Positions 17,171-35,660 of a DNA stretch of 64,000 bases are shown here, in pieces. The position numbers and the translations under genes were made by a program. Source of the DNA: Immundisolibacter cernigliae (GTDB lineage: Bacteria > Pseudomonadota > Gammaproteobacteria > Immundisolibacterales > Immundisolibacteraceae); assembly GCF_001697225.1 (NCBI RefSeq), contig NZ_CP014671.1:2418001-2482000 (forward strand). Reading direction: 5' to 3'. Numbering within the stretch: the first letter of the stretch is position 1; each line of letters starts with the position of its first letter. A model generated the notes under the pieces. It did not search any database. It worked only from the letters and a program-made list of their open reading frames with translations, and had not been told where the DNA came from.

Positions 17171-17190
17171 CGGCTCCCTGCCGGGAGCCG
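17171..17190 (+). terminator. Strong hairpin downstream of tRNA-Gly(CCC)
   Basis: A perfect 8-bp stem CGGCTCCC/GGGAGCCG with a TGCC loop and no T-run after it. It may be the 3' boundary of the tRNA-Gly(CCC) transcript, because a new promoter starts 29 bp further on. Terminator function is uncertain. Confidence 0.4.
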
Positions 17191-17218
17191 GGGCGGTGCT
17201 GTGCGCGCTGGCCACCCG

Positions 17219-17247
17219 TTGACGTCGCTGCAGATGGCCCAGATAAT
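17219..17247 (+). promoter_or_regulatory. Strong sigma70-type promoter of the tRNA-Tyr/Gly/Thr-tufB unit
   Basis: TTGACG (17219-17224), a 17-bp spacer and GATAAT (17242-17247), followed by GCGCGGC. This is a near-consensus promoter placing the start about 10 bp before tRNA-Tyr; the GC-rich discriminator again suggests stringent control. Confidence 0.75.
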
Positions 17248-17263
17248 GCGCGGCTATTTCCCT

Positions 17264-17348
17264 GGAGGGGTTCCCGAGCGGTCAAAGGGATCAGACTGTA
17301 AATCTGACGGCTCAGCCTTCGGAGGTTCGAATCCTCCCCCCTCCACCA
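17264..17348 (+). tRNA. tRNA-Tyr(GTA)
   Basis: An 85-nt class II tRNA with long variable arm and encoded CCA. Acceptor GGAGGGG pairs with CCCCTCC; anticodon stem-loop CAGACTGTAAATCTG gives GTA. Confidence 0.96.
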
Positions 17349-17409
17349 TTTGGATCATCCCGTCAATCGCTGTCATGGCGGCGGTTTTCGGTGCCGGTAA
17401 GGTGCCGGC

Positions 17410-17483
17410 GCGGGTGTAGTTCAATGGTAGAACTTCAGCCTTCCAAGCTGATAGCGTGGGTTCGATTCCCATCACCCGCTCCA
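17410..17483 (+). tRNA. tRNA-Gly(TCC)
   Basis: A 74-nt cloverleaf with encoded CCA. Anticodon loop CTTCCAA gives TCC. It is nearly the same as tRNA-Gly(CCC) in the acceptor and D arms but differs in the anticodon stem, equivalent to E. coli glyT. Confidence 0.96.
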
Positions 17484-17506
17484 TTATTTGTACCGGGGAC
17501 GAACGC

Positions 17507-17582
<76 letters not shown>

Positions 17583-17642
17583 GTTGTGTTTCATTTCGGC
17601 GCCGCAGGGTCGGCATCCGTCAGTTTCAGCAGAGGTTAGGGC

Positions 17643-18833
17643 ATGTCCAAGGCCAAATTTGAGCGAACCAAGCCGCACGTGAACGTGGGCACGATCGGTC
17701 ACGTGGATCACGGTAAGACGACGCTGACGGCGGCGCTGACCAAGATCGGCGCGGAGCGTTTTGGCGGGGAATTCAAGGCCTACGACCAGATCGACAACGC
17801 ACCGGAAGAGCGTGCGCGGGGCATCACCATTGCGACCGCGCACGTCGAGTACGAGTCCCCGACCCGCCACTACGCACACGTGGACTGCCCCGGCCACGCC
17901 GACTACGTGAAGAACATGATCACCGGCGCGGCGCAGATGGACGGCGCCATCCTGGTGGTGTCGGCGGCCGACGGCCCGATGCCGCAGACCCGCGAGCACA
18001 TTTTGCTGGCGCGTCAGGTGGGCGTGCCGTACATCGTCGTGTTCCTGAACAAGGCCGACATGGTCGACGACCCCGAGCTGCTGGAACTGGTCGAGATGGA
18101 AGTGCGCGAGCTGCTGACCCAGTACGGCTTCCCGGGCGACGACACCCCGATCGTGACCGGCAGTGCGCTCAAGGCCCTCGAAGGCGACCAGAGCGAGATC
18201 GGCGTGCCGGCCATCCTGAAACTGGTCGACGCCATCGACAGCTACATCCCGCAGCCGGAGCGCGCCATCGACGGCGCCTACCTGATGCCGGTCGAGGACG
18301 TGTTCTCGATCTCCGGGCGCGGCACCGTGGTGACCGGCCGCATCGAGCGGGGCATCGTCAAGGTCGGCGACGAAATCGAGATCGTGGGCATGAAGGCCAC
18401 CATCAAGACCACCTGCACCGGCGTGGAAATGTTCCGCAAGCTGCTGGACCAGGGCCAGGCGGGCGACAACGTGGGCGTGCTGCTGCGCGGCACCAAGCGG
18501 GACGAAGTCGAGCGTGGGCAAGTGCTGTGCAAGCCCGGCTCGATCACACCGCACACCAAGTTCGAGGCCGAGGTGTACATCCTGTCCAAGGAAGAGGGCG
18601 GGCGTCACACGCCGTTCTTCAAGGGCTACCGGCCACAGTTCTACTTTCGGACCACCGACGTGACCGGCAGCTGTGAGCTGCCGGAGGGCACCGAGATGGT
18701 GATGCCCGGAGACAACGTGAACCTGCAGGTTTCGCTGATCACGCCGATCGCGATGGACGACGGCCTGCGGTTTGCGATTCGCGAGGGCGGCCGCACGGTC
18801 GGCGCCGGCGTGGTCGTCAAGGTGGTCGAGTAA
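17643..18833 (+). CDS. tufB: Elongation factor Tu, tRNA-linked copy
   Basis: GTPase that delivers aminoacyl-tRNA to the ribosome. At 396 residues, its G-domain has all motifs: GHVDHGKTT, switch [28 protein letters not shown] and SALK; domains 2 and 3 are complete. It differs from the copy at 34080 only at the penultimate residue (Val395 here, Ile there), and the DNA looks identical from the ATG to that codon while the flanks are unrelated. It follows the Tyr-Gly-Thr tRNAs with a 60-bp gap and is probably processed from the same transcript. Named tufB by its tRNA context. Confidence 0.98.
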   Translation: MSKAKFERTKPHVNVGTIGHVDHGKTTLTAALTKIGAERFGGEFKAYDQIDNAPEERARGITIATAHVEYESPTRHYAHVDCPGHADYVKNMITGAAQMDGAILVVSAADGPMPQTREHILLARQVGVPYIVVFLNKADMVDDPELLELVEMEVRELLTQYGFPGDDTPIVTGSALKALEGDQSEIGVPAILKLVDAIDSYIPQPERAIDGAYLMPVEDVFSISGRGTVVTGRIERGIVKVGDEIEIVGMKATIKTTCTGVEMFRKLLDQGQAGDNVGVLLRGTKRDEVERGQVLCKPGSITPHTKFEAEVYILSKEEGGRHTPFFKGYRPQFYFRTTDVTGSCELPEGTEMVMPGDNVNLQVSLITPIAMDDGLRFAIREGGRTVGAGVVVKVVE

Positions 18834-18873
18834 GGTCCGGCTGGATGCCGGCGCGTCGGGTGTTGCAAGGCAC

Positions 18874-18949
18874 AGGCCAGTAGCTCAATCGGCAGAGCGG
18901 CGGTCTCCAAAACCGCAGGTTGGGGGTTCGATTCCCTCCTGGCCTGCCA
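18874..18949 (+). tRNA. tRNA-Trp(CCA)
   Basis: A 76-nt cloverleaf with encoded CCA. Acceptor AGGCCAG pairs with CTGGCCT; anticodon loop CTCCAAA gives CCA. It sits between tufB and secE, the position common in Proteobacteria. Confidence 0.96.
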
Positions 18950-18992
18950 TTCCTGGGCCGGTTTTCCTCGACAGTCTCGAAGGCTCAAGAAT

Positions 18993-19373
18993 ATGGCAGT
19001 GAACGTCTCGGTGGCGAAGCAGGGTTTCGCAGATCGTCTGAAACTGACCCTGACCGTCGCGGTGCTGGCGGGCGGTGTGGCGGGGTTCTATGTCCTGGCT
19101 GACCAGCCCCAGGTGGTGCGCGTGCTGCTGGTGCTGGCCAGTGTCGGACTGGCGCTGCTGATCGGCTTTAACAGTGGTCCGGGTGGCCGCCTGTGGGGGT
19201 TTTTGAAGGACTCGCGCACCGAGGTGCGGCGCGTGATCTGGCCGACGCGTCGCGAGACGCTCCAGACCACGGGGATCGTGTTCGTGGCGGCGGTGGTGGT
19301 CGGCATCATGCTGTGGCTGTTTGACTGGGTAATCAGCCTCGCGATCAGGGGCTTCATGGGCATGGGAGGCTGA
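18993..19373 (+). CDS. secE: Preprotein translocase subunit SecE
   Basis: Clamp subunit of the SecYEG channel. It has 126 residues with three membrane segments (about 14-33, 39-55 and 92-118), the long E. coli-like form rather than the single-span form. The conserved cytoplasmic helix EVRRVIWPTRRETLQTT precedes the last span. It is followed after 3 bp by nusG. Confidence 0.95.
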   Translation: MAVNVSVAKQGFADRLKLTLTVAVLAGGVAGFYVLADQPQVVRVLLVLASVGLALLIGFNSGPGGRLWGFLKDSRTEVRRVIWPTRRETLQTTGIVFVAAVVVGIMLWLFDWVISLAIRGFMGMGG

Positions 19374-19376
19374 TCG

Positions 19377-19910
19377 GTGGCGATGCGTTGGTATGTGGTG
19401 CACGCCTACTCCGGCTATGAGAAGACGGTGCAGCGCACACTCAAGGAGCGTGTCGCGCGGGCCGGCCTGGATGACCGATTCGGCGAGATCCTGGTCCCGA
19501 CCGAAGAAGTGGTCGAGATGAAGGACGGCCAGAAACGGTCCAGCGAGCGCAAGTTCTTTCCCGGCTACGTGCTGGTGCAGATGGAAATGGACGAGGAAAC
19601 CTGGCATCTGGTGCGCAGCGTGCCGCGGGTGCTCGGTTTCATCGGCGGCAGCGGTGACAAGCCGGCCCCGATCACCGAGCGCGAGGCGGACGAGATTCTC
19701 AGCCGCGTGCGCGAGGGTCAGGACAAGCCAAGGCCGAAAGTGTTGTTCGAGGTCGGTGAGATGGTGCGCGTGGCCGATGGTCCCTTCAACGACTTCAACG
19801 GCGTTGTCGAGCACGTCAATTACGAGAAGAACCGGCTGAACGTGTCGGTGATGATTTTCGGCCGGTCCACGCCGGTCGAGCTGGATTTCTCCCAGGTAGA
19901 GAAAGCCTAG
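19377..19910 (+). CDS. nusG: Transcription termination/antitermination factor NusG
   Basis: Binds RNA polymerase and couples it to Rho or to the ribosome through S10. It has 177 residues: an NGN domain ([22 protein letters not shown], then [13 protein letters not shown]) and a C-terminal KOW domain ([22 protein letters not shown]). The GTG start at 19377 is 3 bp after secE; an ATG two codons later is an alternative. Confidence 0.97.
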   Translation: MAMRWYVVHAYSGYEKTVQRTLKERVARAGLDDRFGEILVPTEEVVEMKDGQKRSSERKFFPGYVLVQMEMDEETWHLVRSVPRVLGFIGGSGDKPAPITEREADEILSRVREGQDKPRPKVLFEVGEMVRVADGPFNDFNGVVEHVNYEKNRLNVSVMIFGRSTPVELDFSQVEKA

Positions 19911-19927
19911 CCGCCCTCGTGGTGGCA

Positions 19928-19955
19928 ACGGGGAGCCGTGAGGCGCTGTACCCGT
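19928..19955 (+). promoter_or_regulatory. Possible L1 autoregulatory hairpin in the rplK leader
   Basis: An imperfect hairpin just before rplK: outer stem ACGGG/CCCGT, an internal loop, inner AGC/GCT and an apical loop containing GTGAGG. L1 is known to bind a similar structure before rplK and repress rplKA. The match here is by position and shape only. Confidence 0.35.
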
Positions 19956-19971
19956 CAACTGGAATTTTGAA

Positions 19972-20403
19972 ATGGCAAAAAAAGTCAGTGCGTACATCAA
20001 GCTGCAGGTGAAGGCCGGTCAGGCCAACCCCAGCCCGCCGGTCGGCCCGGCGCTGGGTCAGCGCGGCGTGAACATCATGGAGTTCGTCAAGGCCTTCAAT
20101 GCCGAGACCGCCAGCATGGAGCCGGGCCTGCCGGTGCCGGTGGTGATCACGGTTTACGAGGACCGCAGCTTCACCTTCATCAAGAAGACCACGCCCGCAT
20201 CGGTGCTGCTGCGCAAGGCTGCCGGTATCGCGAAGGGCAGCTCGAACCCGAATACCAACAAAGTCGGCTCGATTACCCGCGCGCAGCTGGAAGACATTGT
20301 CCGCGCCAAGGAGCCGGACCTGACAGCGGCCGATCTGGAAGCGGCCTTGCGCACCATTGCCGGTAGCGCGCGCAGCATGGGCCTGACGGTGGAGGGGGTC
20401 TGA
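19972..20403 (+). CDS. rplK: 50S ribosomal protein L11
   Basis: Part of the GTPase-associated centre; needed for RelA activation. It has 143 residues with the Pro-rich N-terminal domain ([23 protein letters not shown]) and the C-terminal rRNA-binding domain ([19 protein letters not shown]). First gene of the L11-L1 pair, 1 bp before rplA. Confidence 0.98.
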   Translation: MAKKVSAYIKLQVKAGQANPSPPVGPALGQRGVNIMEFVKAFNAETASMEPGLPVPVVITVYEDRSFTFIKKTTPASVLLRKAAGIAKGSSNPNTNKVGSITRAQLEDIVRAKEPDLTAADLEAALRTIAGSARSMGLTVEGV

Positions 20404-20404
20404 C

Positions 20405-21097
20405 ATGGCAAACAGCAAACGACGTCGCGCGATCGACGACAAGCTGGCCGGCCGCCGCCAGCTGCCGCTGGCCGATGCACTCGGCCTGTTGCAGGAAGTG
20501 GCGAACGCCAAATTCGACGAGTCGATGGACGTGGCCCTGAACCTGGGTGTCGACCCGCGCAAGTCCGATCAGGTCGTGCGTGGTGCCACCGTGCTGCCGC
20601 ACGGCACCGGCAAGAAAGCCCGCGTGGCCGTGTTCGCGCAGGGCCAGGCGGCCGAGGCGGCCACCGCTGCCGGTGCCGACGCCGTCGGCATGGAAGACCT
20701 TGCCGAGCGCATTCGCGGTGGCGATCTGGATTTCAGCGTGGTGATTGCCGCCCCGGACGCCATGCGCGTGGTCGGTACTCTGGGTCAGGTGCTCGGTCCG
20801 CGGGGCCTGATGCCCAATCCCAAGGTCGGTACGGTGACCCCGGATGTGGCGACCGCCGTCAGCAACGCCAAGAAGGGCCAGGTGCGTTTTCGCACCGACA
20901 AGGCCGGCATCGTGCATTTCGTGATCGGCCGCGTGTCGTTCCCGATCGAGTCCCTGCAGGACAACCTGCAGGCAGTACTGGCGGATGTGCAAAGGCTCAA
21001 GCCGGCGACTTCCAAGGGCACTTACCTGCGCAAGGTGACGGTCTCGTCCACCATGGGTCCGGGCCTGTCGGTCGATCTGGCCAGTCTCGGCCAGTGA
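20405..21097 (+). CDS. rplA: 50S ribosomal protein L1
   Basis: Forms the L1 stalk at the E site and is the likely autoregulator of rplKA. It has 230 residues with typical segments [45 protein letters not shown] and [16 protein letters not shown]. Tightly spaced after rplK. Confidence 0.98.
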   Translation: MANSKRRRAIDDKLAGRRQLPLADALGLLQEVANAKFDESMDVALNLGVDPRKSDQVVRGATVLPHGTGKKARVAVFAQGQAAEAATAAGADAVGMEDLAERIRGGDLDFSVVIAAPDAMRVVGTLGQVLGPRGLMPNPKVGTVTPDVATAVSNAKKGQVRFRTDKAGIVHFVIGRVSFPIESLQDNLQAVLADVQRLKPATSKGTYLRKVTVSSTMGPGLSVDLASLGQ

Positions 21098-21133
21098 GCC
21101 GACGGTCTACATAGTCAATAAAGGAAACTGGCC

Positions 21134-21658
21134 GTGGCGAGCATTCTGGAAACAAAACAGGCAATCGTGAGCGAAGTGGCTGCCGTGGCCGCGACCGCGC
21201 CGGTGCTGGTGGGTCTGGATCTGAGCGGACTGACGGTCCGCCAGGTGACCGGCTTGCGGCGCGAGGCGCGCAAGGCCGATGTGTATCTGAAGGTGGTCAA
21301 GAACACCCTGTTGCGGCGGGCCGTGGAGGGCACGGGCTTCGAGTGTGTGCGCGAGGCTGCCCGCGGGCCGCTGATGGTTGCTTTCTCGCGCGGCGAGCCG
21401 GGCGCCGCGGCGCGCATGGTGCGCGATTTTCGCAAGGCCAACCCGAAGGCCGAGGTGCGCCTGGTTGCGGTGGCCGGGCGTCTGTTGCGCCCCGAAGATC
21501 TGGACGCGGTGGCCAAGCTGCCGACTCGGGACGAGGCCATCGCGCAGTTGATGGGCGTCATGAAGGCGCCGATCGCCAAGCTGGTACGCGTGCTGGCGGC
21601 GCCCAACAGCAAGCTGGTGCGCACACTGGCGGCGGTGCGGGACCAGAAGCAGGGTTGA
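21134..21658 (+). CDS. rplJ: 50S ribosomal protein L10
   Basis: Base of the L7/L12 stalk. It has 174 residues from a GTG start with AAAGGAAA upstream. The N-terminal rRNA-binding part includes [22 protein letters not shown] and [12 protein letters not shown], and the C-terminal helix that binds L7/L12 is present. Only 36 bp separate it from rplA, too little for the classical L10-binding leader. Confidence 0.98.
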   Translation: MASILETKQAIVSEVAAVAATAPVLVGLDLSGLTVRQVTGLRREARKADVYLKVVKNTLLRRAVEGTGFECVREAARGPLMVAFSRGEPGAAARMVRDFRKANPKAEVRLVAVAGRLLRPEDLDAVAKLPTRDEAIAQLMGVMKAPIAKLVRVLAAPNSKLVRTLAAVRDQKQG

Positions 21659-21719
21659 GGCGGCAGGTTCGGGCCGCGGTATTTCAAATTTTTATTTTTC
21701 GTTCCCAGGAGTCAGGACC

Positions 21720-22100
21720 ATGGCGGTTAGCAAGGAAGAAATTCTCGACGCAATTTCCAACATGACGGTGATGGAAGTCGTTGATCTCATCAGCATGATG
21801 GAAGAGAAATTCGGTGTCAGCGCGGCTGCGTTTGCGGCGGCCCCGGTGGCCGTGGCCGGTGGTGATGCCGCCGCGCAGGTCGAGGAGCGCACCGAGTTCG
21901 ACGTGATCATGTCGAGCTTTGGCGAGAACAAGGTCAACGTCATCAAGACCGTGCGCGCCCTGACCGGCCTGGGCCTGAAGGAAGCCAAGGATCTGGTGGA
22001 GGCCGTTCCGGCCACCATCAAGACCGGCGTTCCGAAGGCCGAGGCCGAGGATGTGGTCAAGCAACTGGTCGAGGCGGGCGCGGCAGCCGAGGTCAAGTAA
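21720..22100 (+). CDS. rplL: 50S ribosomal protein L7/L12
   Basis: Flexible stalk protein that recruits translational GTPases. It has 126 residues: an N-terminal dimerisation domain ([29 protein letters not shown]), an Ala-rich hinge and the C-terminal domain with the factor-binding [20 protein letters not shown] precedes the ATG. Confidence 0.98.
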   Translation: MAVSKEEILDAISNMTVMEVVDLISMMEEKFGVSAAAFAAAPVAVAGGDAAAQVEERTEFDVIMSSFGENKVNVIKTVRALTGLGLKEAKDLVEAVPATIKTGVPKAEAEDVVKQLVEAGAAAEVK

Positions 22101-22152
22101 TCTTCGCCGAGCCGCGTCTGAGCCGATTGGCAGGACGCATCCACAGTTCGGT

Positions 22153-22173
22153 CCGGCCGCCCTCGGCGGCCGG
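22153..22173 (+). other. GC-rich hairpin in the rplL-rpoB intergenic region
   Basis: A perfect 9-bp stem CCGGCCGCC/GGCGGCCGG with a CTC loop, just upstream of the attenuator-like element. Possible RNA-processing or stability element; function not shown. Confidence 0.5.
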
Positions 22174-22189
22174 GTCGTGCTGTACCCAA

Positions 22190-22266
22190 GGGAAGGCCCA
22201 GGCGCTGCGTGCTGGTGTAAGCAACCGGCGCGTTCGCGTCAGGGCCTTCCTTTGTCTCGTTTTTGG
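22190..22266 (+). terminator. Attenuator-like terminator between rplL and rpoB
   Basis: Outer stem GGAAGGCCC (22191-22199) pairs with GGGCCTTCC (22242-22250); an inner stem forms from GCGTGCTGGT and ACCGGCGCGT with wobbles. It is followed by TTTGTCTCGTTTTT. This matches the position of the partial terminator that lowers rpoBC output relative to rplJL in enterobacteria; the sequence is not recognisably the same. Confidence 0.65.
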
Positions 22267-22356
22267 CCGCTCCGTATGTCGGCGTCGGGCAGCGCACCGC
22301 GTTGCACGGCCTGCTTGTGAGTGACATCTGAAGGTTTTGTCTGGGGGCTGCGATCC

Positions 22357-26427
<4,071 letters not shown>

Positions 26428-26475
26428 GGCAGTACCGAACTGCGGTTTTCGGTCACCTGAAGCGGGGATACGATC

Positions 26476-30705
<4,230 letters not shown>

Positions 30706-30721
30706 CACCGATTGCCCGACG

Positions 30722-30758
30722 TTGCCGGTCCGCCCCCCCGGCAGGGGCGGGCCGGCAA
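30722..30758 (+). terminator. Very stable hairpin after rpoC, without T-run
   Basis: TTGCCGGTCCGCCCC pairs with GGGGCGGGCCGGCAA over 15 bp (one G-U pair), loop CCCGGCA. There is no T-run, so it is either a weak or Rho-assisted terminator, or a 3' end that protects the rpoC mRNA. Confidence 0.5.
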
Positions 30759-30902
30759 TGGACGTGCCCGATGCGGGCCGGATGGTCATGATGTTGCCCC
30801 CCCGCGGCCGCTTGCCGGGCTCGGCTGATGGCCTTGGGGTTTTGATCGGGCGTGGCTTCGCCCGAATGCGTGTCTGAAGACCGGAACGGCGCGCATTTCG
30901 GG

Positions 30903-30931
30903 TTGACAGTGACCCGGCCGATCCCTAGAAT
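30903..30931 (+). promoter_or_regulatory. Consensus sigma70 promoter of the str operon (rpsL)
   Basis: TTGACA (30903-30908), exactly 17 bp, TAGAAT (30926-30931). Predicted start near 30938, about 65 bp before rpsL. The -35 is perfect and the -10 differs from consensus at one base. Confidence 0.85.
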
Positions 30932-30942
30932 TCCGCTCCCCT

Positions 30943-30986
30943 GACAGGTCGGGGCACCCGATGCCCCGGCCTGTCTATTTATTTTT
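30943..30986 (+). terminator. Terminator/attenuator-like hairpin at the 5' end of the rpsL transcript
   Basis: GACAGGTCGGGGCA (30943-30956) pairs with TGCCCCGGCCTGTC (30962-30975) over 14 bp with one G-U pair, loop CCCGA, then TATTTATTTTT. It begins about 5 nt after the predicted start point of the consensus promoter and ends before the rpsL ribosome-binding site, so it looks like a leader attenuator. Confidence 0.7.
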
Positions 30987-31003
30987 GTGACCAGGAATTT
31001 TCC

Positions 31004-31378
31004 ATGGCGACGATCAACCAGCTGGTCCGCAAGCCGCGCGTGCAGCCGCGAAAGAAGTCGCCGGTTCCGGCGCTCGAAGCCTGTCCGCAGAAGCGTGGCG
31101 TGTGCACCCGTGTCTACACCACCACGCCCAAGAAGCCGAACTCGGCGCTGCGCAAGGTGGCGCGCGTGCGCTTGACCAATGGTTTCGAAGTCACCACGTA
31201 TATCGGCGGTGAAGGCCACAACCTGCAGGAGCACTCGGTGGTGCTGATCCGCGGCGGCCGCGTCAAGGACTTGCCCGGCGTGCGTTACCACACGGTGCGC
31301 GGCACCCTCGACACAACGGGTGTCAAGGACCGTCGCCAGGGTCGTTCCAAGTACGGCGCCAAGCGGCCCAAGACCTGA
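31004..31378 (+). CDS. rpsL: 30S ribosomal protein S12
   Basis: Decoding-centre protein. It has 124 residues with the conserved [18 protein letters not shown] and [17 protein letters not shown] loops. The lysines and Pro at the usual streptomycin-resistance positions are wild type, so it should be streptomycin-sensitive. First gene of the str operon, behind its own promoter. Confidence 0.98.
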   Translation: MATINQLVRKPRVQPRKKSPVPALEACPQKRGVCTRVYTTTPKKPNSALRKVARVRLTNGFEVTTYIGGEGHNLQEHSVVLIRGGRVKDLPGVRYHTVRGTLDTTGVKDRRQGRSKYGAKRPKT

Positions 31379-31392
31379 TCGATTCCAGGTAT

Positions 31393-31421
31393 GCCGGCCC
31401 GGAAAAGGCCGGGCGATTTTT
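31393..31421 (+). terminator. Terminator-like hairpin between rpsL and rpsG
   Basis: Two competing pairings, CCGGCC/GGCCGG or GCCCGG/CCGGGC, followed by GATTTTT. It lies in the intercistronic region where S7 is known to regulate in E. coli. It could attenuate or be remodelled by a protein; function not shown. Confidence 0.5.
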
Positions 31422-31444
31422 CCTGATTCCCTAGAGATCTGCCC

Positions 31445-31915
31445 ATGTCGAGACGACGAGTTCCAGCCAAGCGCGACATCCTTCCGGACCCCAAGTTCGG
31501 CGACAAGGTGTTGGCCAAGCTGATCAACGTGATCATGCATGACGGCAAGAAGTCGGTTGCCGAGGCCATCGTGTACGGTGCCCTGGACCGCCTGACCGAG
31601 AAATCGGCGTCCGATCCGGTGGAAAAGGTCCGCCAGGCGCTGACCAATATCGGCCCGCTGGTCGAGGTCAAGTCCCGTCGCGTCGGCGGTGCCAACTATC
31701 AGGTGCCGACCGAGGTGCGCCCGTCCCGTCAGCAGGCGCTGGCCATGCGCTGGCTGATCGATGCCGCCCGCAAGCGTGGCGAGAAGTCGATGGCGCTGCG
31801 TCTGGCCGGTGAAATCGGCGACGCGTCCGAGAACCGCGGCGCGGCCGTGAAAAAGCGCGAAGACACCCACCGCATGGCGGAGGCCAACAAGGCCTTCTCC
31901 CATTACCGCTGGTAA
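31445..31915 (+). CDS. rpsG: 30S ribosomal protein S7
   Basis: Primary assembly protein of the 30S head. It has 156 residues with [47 protein letters not shown] and the C-terminal [14 protein letters not shown]. Between rpsL and fusA as usual. Confidence 0.98.
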   Translation: MSRRRVPAKRDILPDPKFGDKVLAKLINVIMHDGKKSVAEAIVYGALDRLTEKSASDPVEKVRQALTNIGPLVEVKSRRVGGANYQVPTEVRPSRQQALAMRWLIDAARKRGEKSMALRLAGEIGDASENRGAAVKKREDTHRMAEANKAFSHYRW

Positions 31916-31955
31916 GCAGCGGTTTCTGAATCCGGATTCGACCGAGTAAACAGTC

Positions 31956-34040
<2,085 letters not shown>

Positions 34041-34079
34041 CGTCCGCCGGACGGGTCAGTCAAGCGAAGGGTGTGAGTC

Positions 34080-35270
34080 ATGTCCAAGGCCAAATTTGAG
34101 CGAACCAAGCCGCACGTGAACGTGGGCACGATCGGTCACGTGGATCACGGTAAGACGACGCTGACGGCGGCGCTGACCAAGATCGGCGCGGAGCGTTTTG
34201 GCGGGGAATTCAAGGCCTACGACCAGATCGACAACGCACCGGAAGAGCGTGCGCGGGGCATCACCATTGCGACCGCGCACGTCGAGTACGAGTCCCCGAC
34301 CCGCCACTACGCACACGTGGACTGCCCCGGCCACGCCGACTACGTGAAGAACATGATCACCGGCGCGGCGCAGATGGACGGCGCCATCCTGGTGGTGTCG
34401 GCGGCCGACGGCCCGATGCCGCAGACCCGCGAGCACATTTTGCTGGCGCGTCAGGTGGGCGTGCCGTACATCGTCGTGTTCCTGAACAAGGCCGACATGG
34501 TCGACGACCCCGAGCTGCTGGAACTGGTCGAGATGGAAGTGCGCGAGCTGCTGACCCAGTACGGCTTCCCGGGCGACGACACCCCGATCGTGACCGGCAG
34601 TGCGCTCAAGGCCCTCGAAGGCGACCAGAGCGAGATCGGCGTGCCGGCCATCCTGAAACTGGTCGACGCCATCGACAGCTACATCCCGCAGCCGGAGCGC
34701 GCCATCGACGGCGCCTACCTGATGCCGGTCGAGGACGTGTTCTCGATCTCCGGGCGCGGCACCGTGGTGACCGGCCGCATCGAGCGGGGCATCGTCAAGG
34801 TCGGCGACGAAATCGAGATCGTGGGCATGAAGGCCACCATCAAGACCACCTGCACCGGCGTGGAAATGTTCCGCAAGCTGCTGGACCAGGGCCAGGCGGG
34901 CGACAACGTGGGCGTGCTGCTGCGCGGCACCAAGCGGGACGAAGTCGAGCGTGGGCAAGTGCTGTGCAAGCCCGGCTCGATCACACCGCACACCAAGTTC
35001 GAGGCCGAGGTGTACATCCTGTCCAAGGAAGAGGGCGGGCGTCACACGCCGTTCTTCAAGGGCTACCGGCCACAGTTCTACTTTCGGACCACCGACGTGA
35101 CCGGCAGCTGTGAGCTGCCGGAGGGCACCGAGATGGTGATGCCCGGAGACAACGTGAACCTGCAGGTTTCGCTGATCACGCCGATCGCGATGGACGACGG
35201 CCTGCGGTTTGCGATTCGCGAGGGCGGCCGCACGGTCGGCGCCGGCGTGGTCGTCAAGGTGATCGAGTAA
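34080..35270 (+). CDS. tufA: Elongation factor Tu, str-operon copy
   Basis: Same 396-residue protein as the copy at 17643 except Ile395 for Val395. The single base difference (GTGATC versus GTGGTC) lies 15 bp before the stop, so the converted tract effectively ends there. It changes AAGGTGGT to AAGGTGAT about 12 bp upstream of the rpsJ ATG, where it may contribute to the rpsJ ribosome-binding region. It is the last gene of the classical str operon, here followed after only 5 bp by rpsJ. Confidence 0.98.
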   Translation: MSKAKFERTKPHVNVGTIGHVDHGKTTLTAALTKIGAERFGGEFKAYDQIDNAPEERARGITIATAHVEYESPTRHYAHVDCPGHADYVKNMITGAAQMDGAILVVSAADGPMPQTREHILLARQVGVPYIVVFLNKADMVDDPELLELVEMEVRELLTQYGFPGDDTPIVTGSALKALEGDQSEIGVPAILKLVDAIDSYIPQPERAIDGAYLMPVEDVFSISGRGTVVTGRIERGIVKVGDEIEIVGMKATIKTTCTGVEMFRKLLDQGQAGDNVGVLLRGTKRDEVERGQVLCKPGSITPHTKFEAEVYILSKEEGGRHTPFFKGYRPQFYFRTTDVTGSCELPEGTEMVMPGDNVNLQVSLITPIAMDDGLRFAIREGGRTVGAGVVVKVIE

Positions 35271-35275
35271 GCACC

Positions 35276-35587
35276 ATGGCCGGCCAGAAGATTCGCATTC
35301 GTTTGAAATCCTTCTCGCATCAGCTGATCGACAAATCGGCGCGCGAGATCGTTGACACCGCCAAGCGCACCGGCTCTCGCGTGCACGGGCCGATCCCGCT
35401 GCCGGTGAAGATTGAACGCTTTACCCTGCTGCGCTCGCCGCACAAGGACAAGGATTCGCGCGATCAGTTCGAGATTCGCACCCACAAGCGGTTGATGGAC
35501 ATCATCGACCCGACCGAGAAAACGGTGGATGCGCTGATGAATCTGGATCTGGCCGCTGGCGTGGACGTGCATATCAAGCTCACCTGA
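35276..35587 (+). CDS. rpsJ: 30S ribosomal protein S10
   Basis: Ribosomal protein S10, also NusE of the antitermination complex. It has 103 residues with [40 protein letters not shown] and [15 protein letters not shown]. The start is only 5 bp after the tufA stop, so there is no S10 leader here; its ribosome-binding site must lie inside the tufA 3' end. Confidence 0.98.
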   Translation: MAGQKIRIRLKSFSHQLIDKSAREIVDTAKRTGSRVHGPIPLPVKIERFTLLRSPHKDKDSRDQFEIRTHKRLMDIIDPTEKTVDALMNLDLAAGVDVHIKLT

Positions 35588-35593
35588 CGGCTT

Positions 35594-35627
35594 CGGGCAT
35601 GCCCCGCCGTCGGTGGGGCTGCACCCG
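35594..35627 (+). other. Hairpin between rpsJ and rplC
   Basis: Outer CGGG/CCCG and inner GCCCC/GGGGC pairs form an extended hairpin in the 73-bp rpsJ-rplC gap, the largest gap of the S10 block. No T-run. Possible mRNA-processing or regulatory element. Confidence 0.4.
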
Positions 35628-35660
35628 GGCAGATTCGGATAACAGGCAAGGAAACCAGGC

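Larger units (their letters stand above)
30706..31003 (+). other. rpoC-rpsL intergenic region (298 bp)
   Basis: No gene seen. It holds, in order, a 15-bp GC-rich hairpin (30722-30758), a C-rich stretch, a 7-bp hairpin TCGGGCG/CGCCCGA (30846-30865), a consensus sigma70 promoter (30903-30931) and a terminator-like hairpin directly after the start point (30943-30986). It marks the boundary between the rpoBC and str transcription units. Confidence 0.8.
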
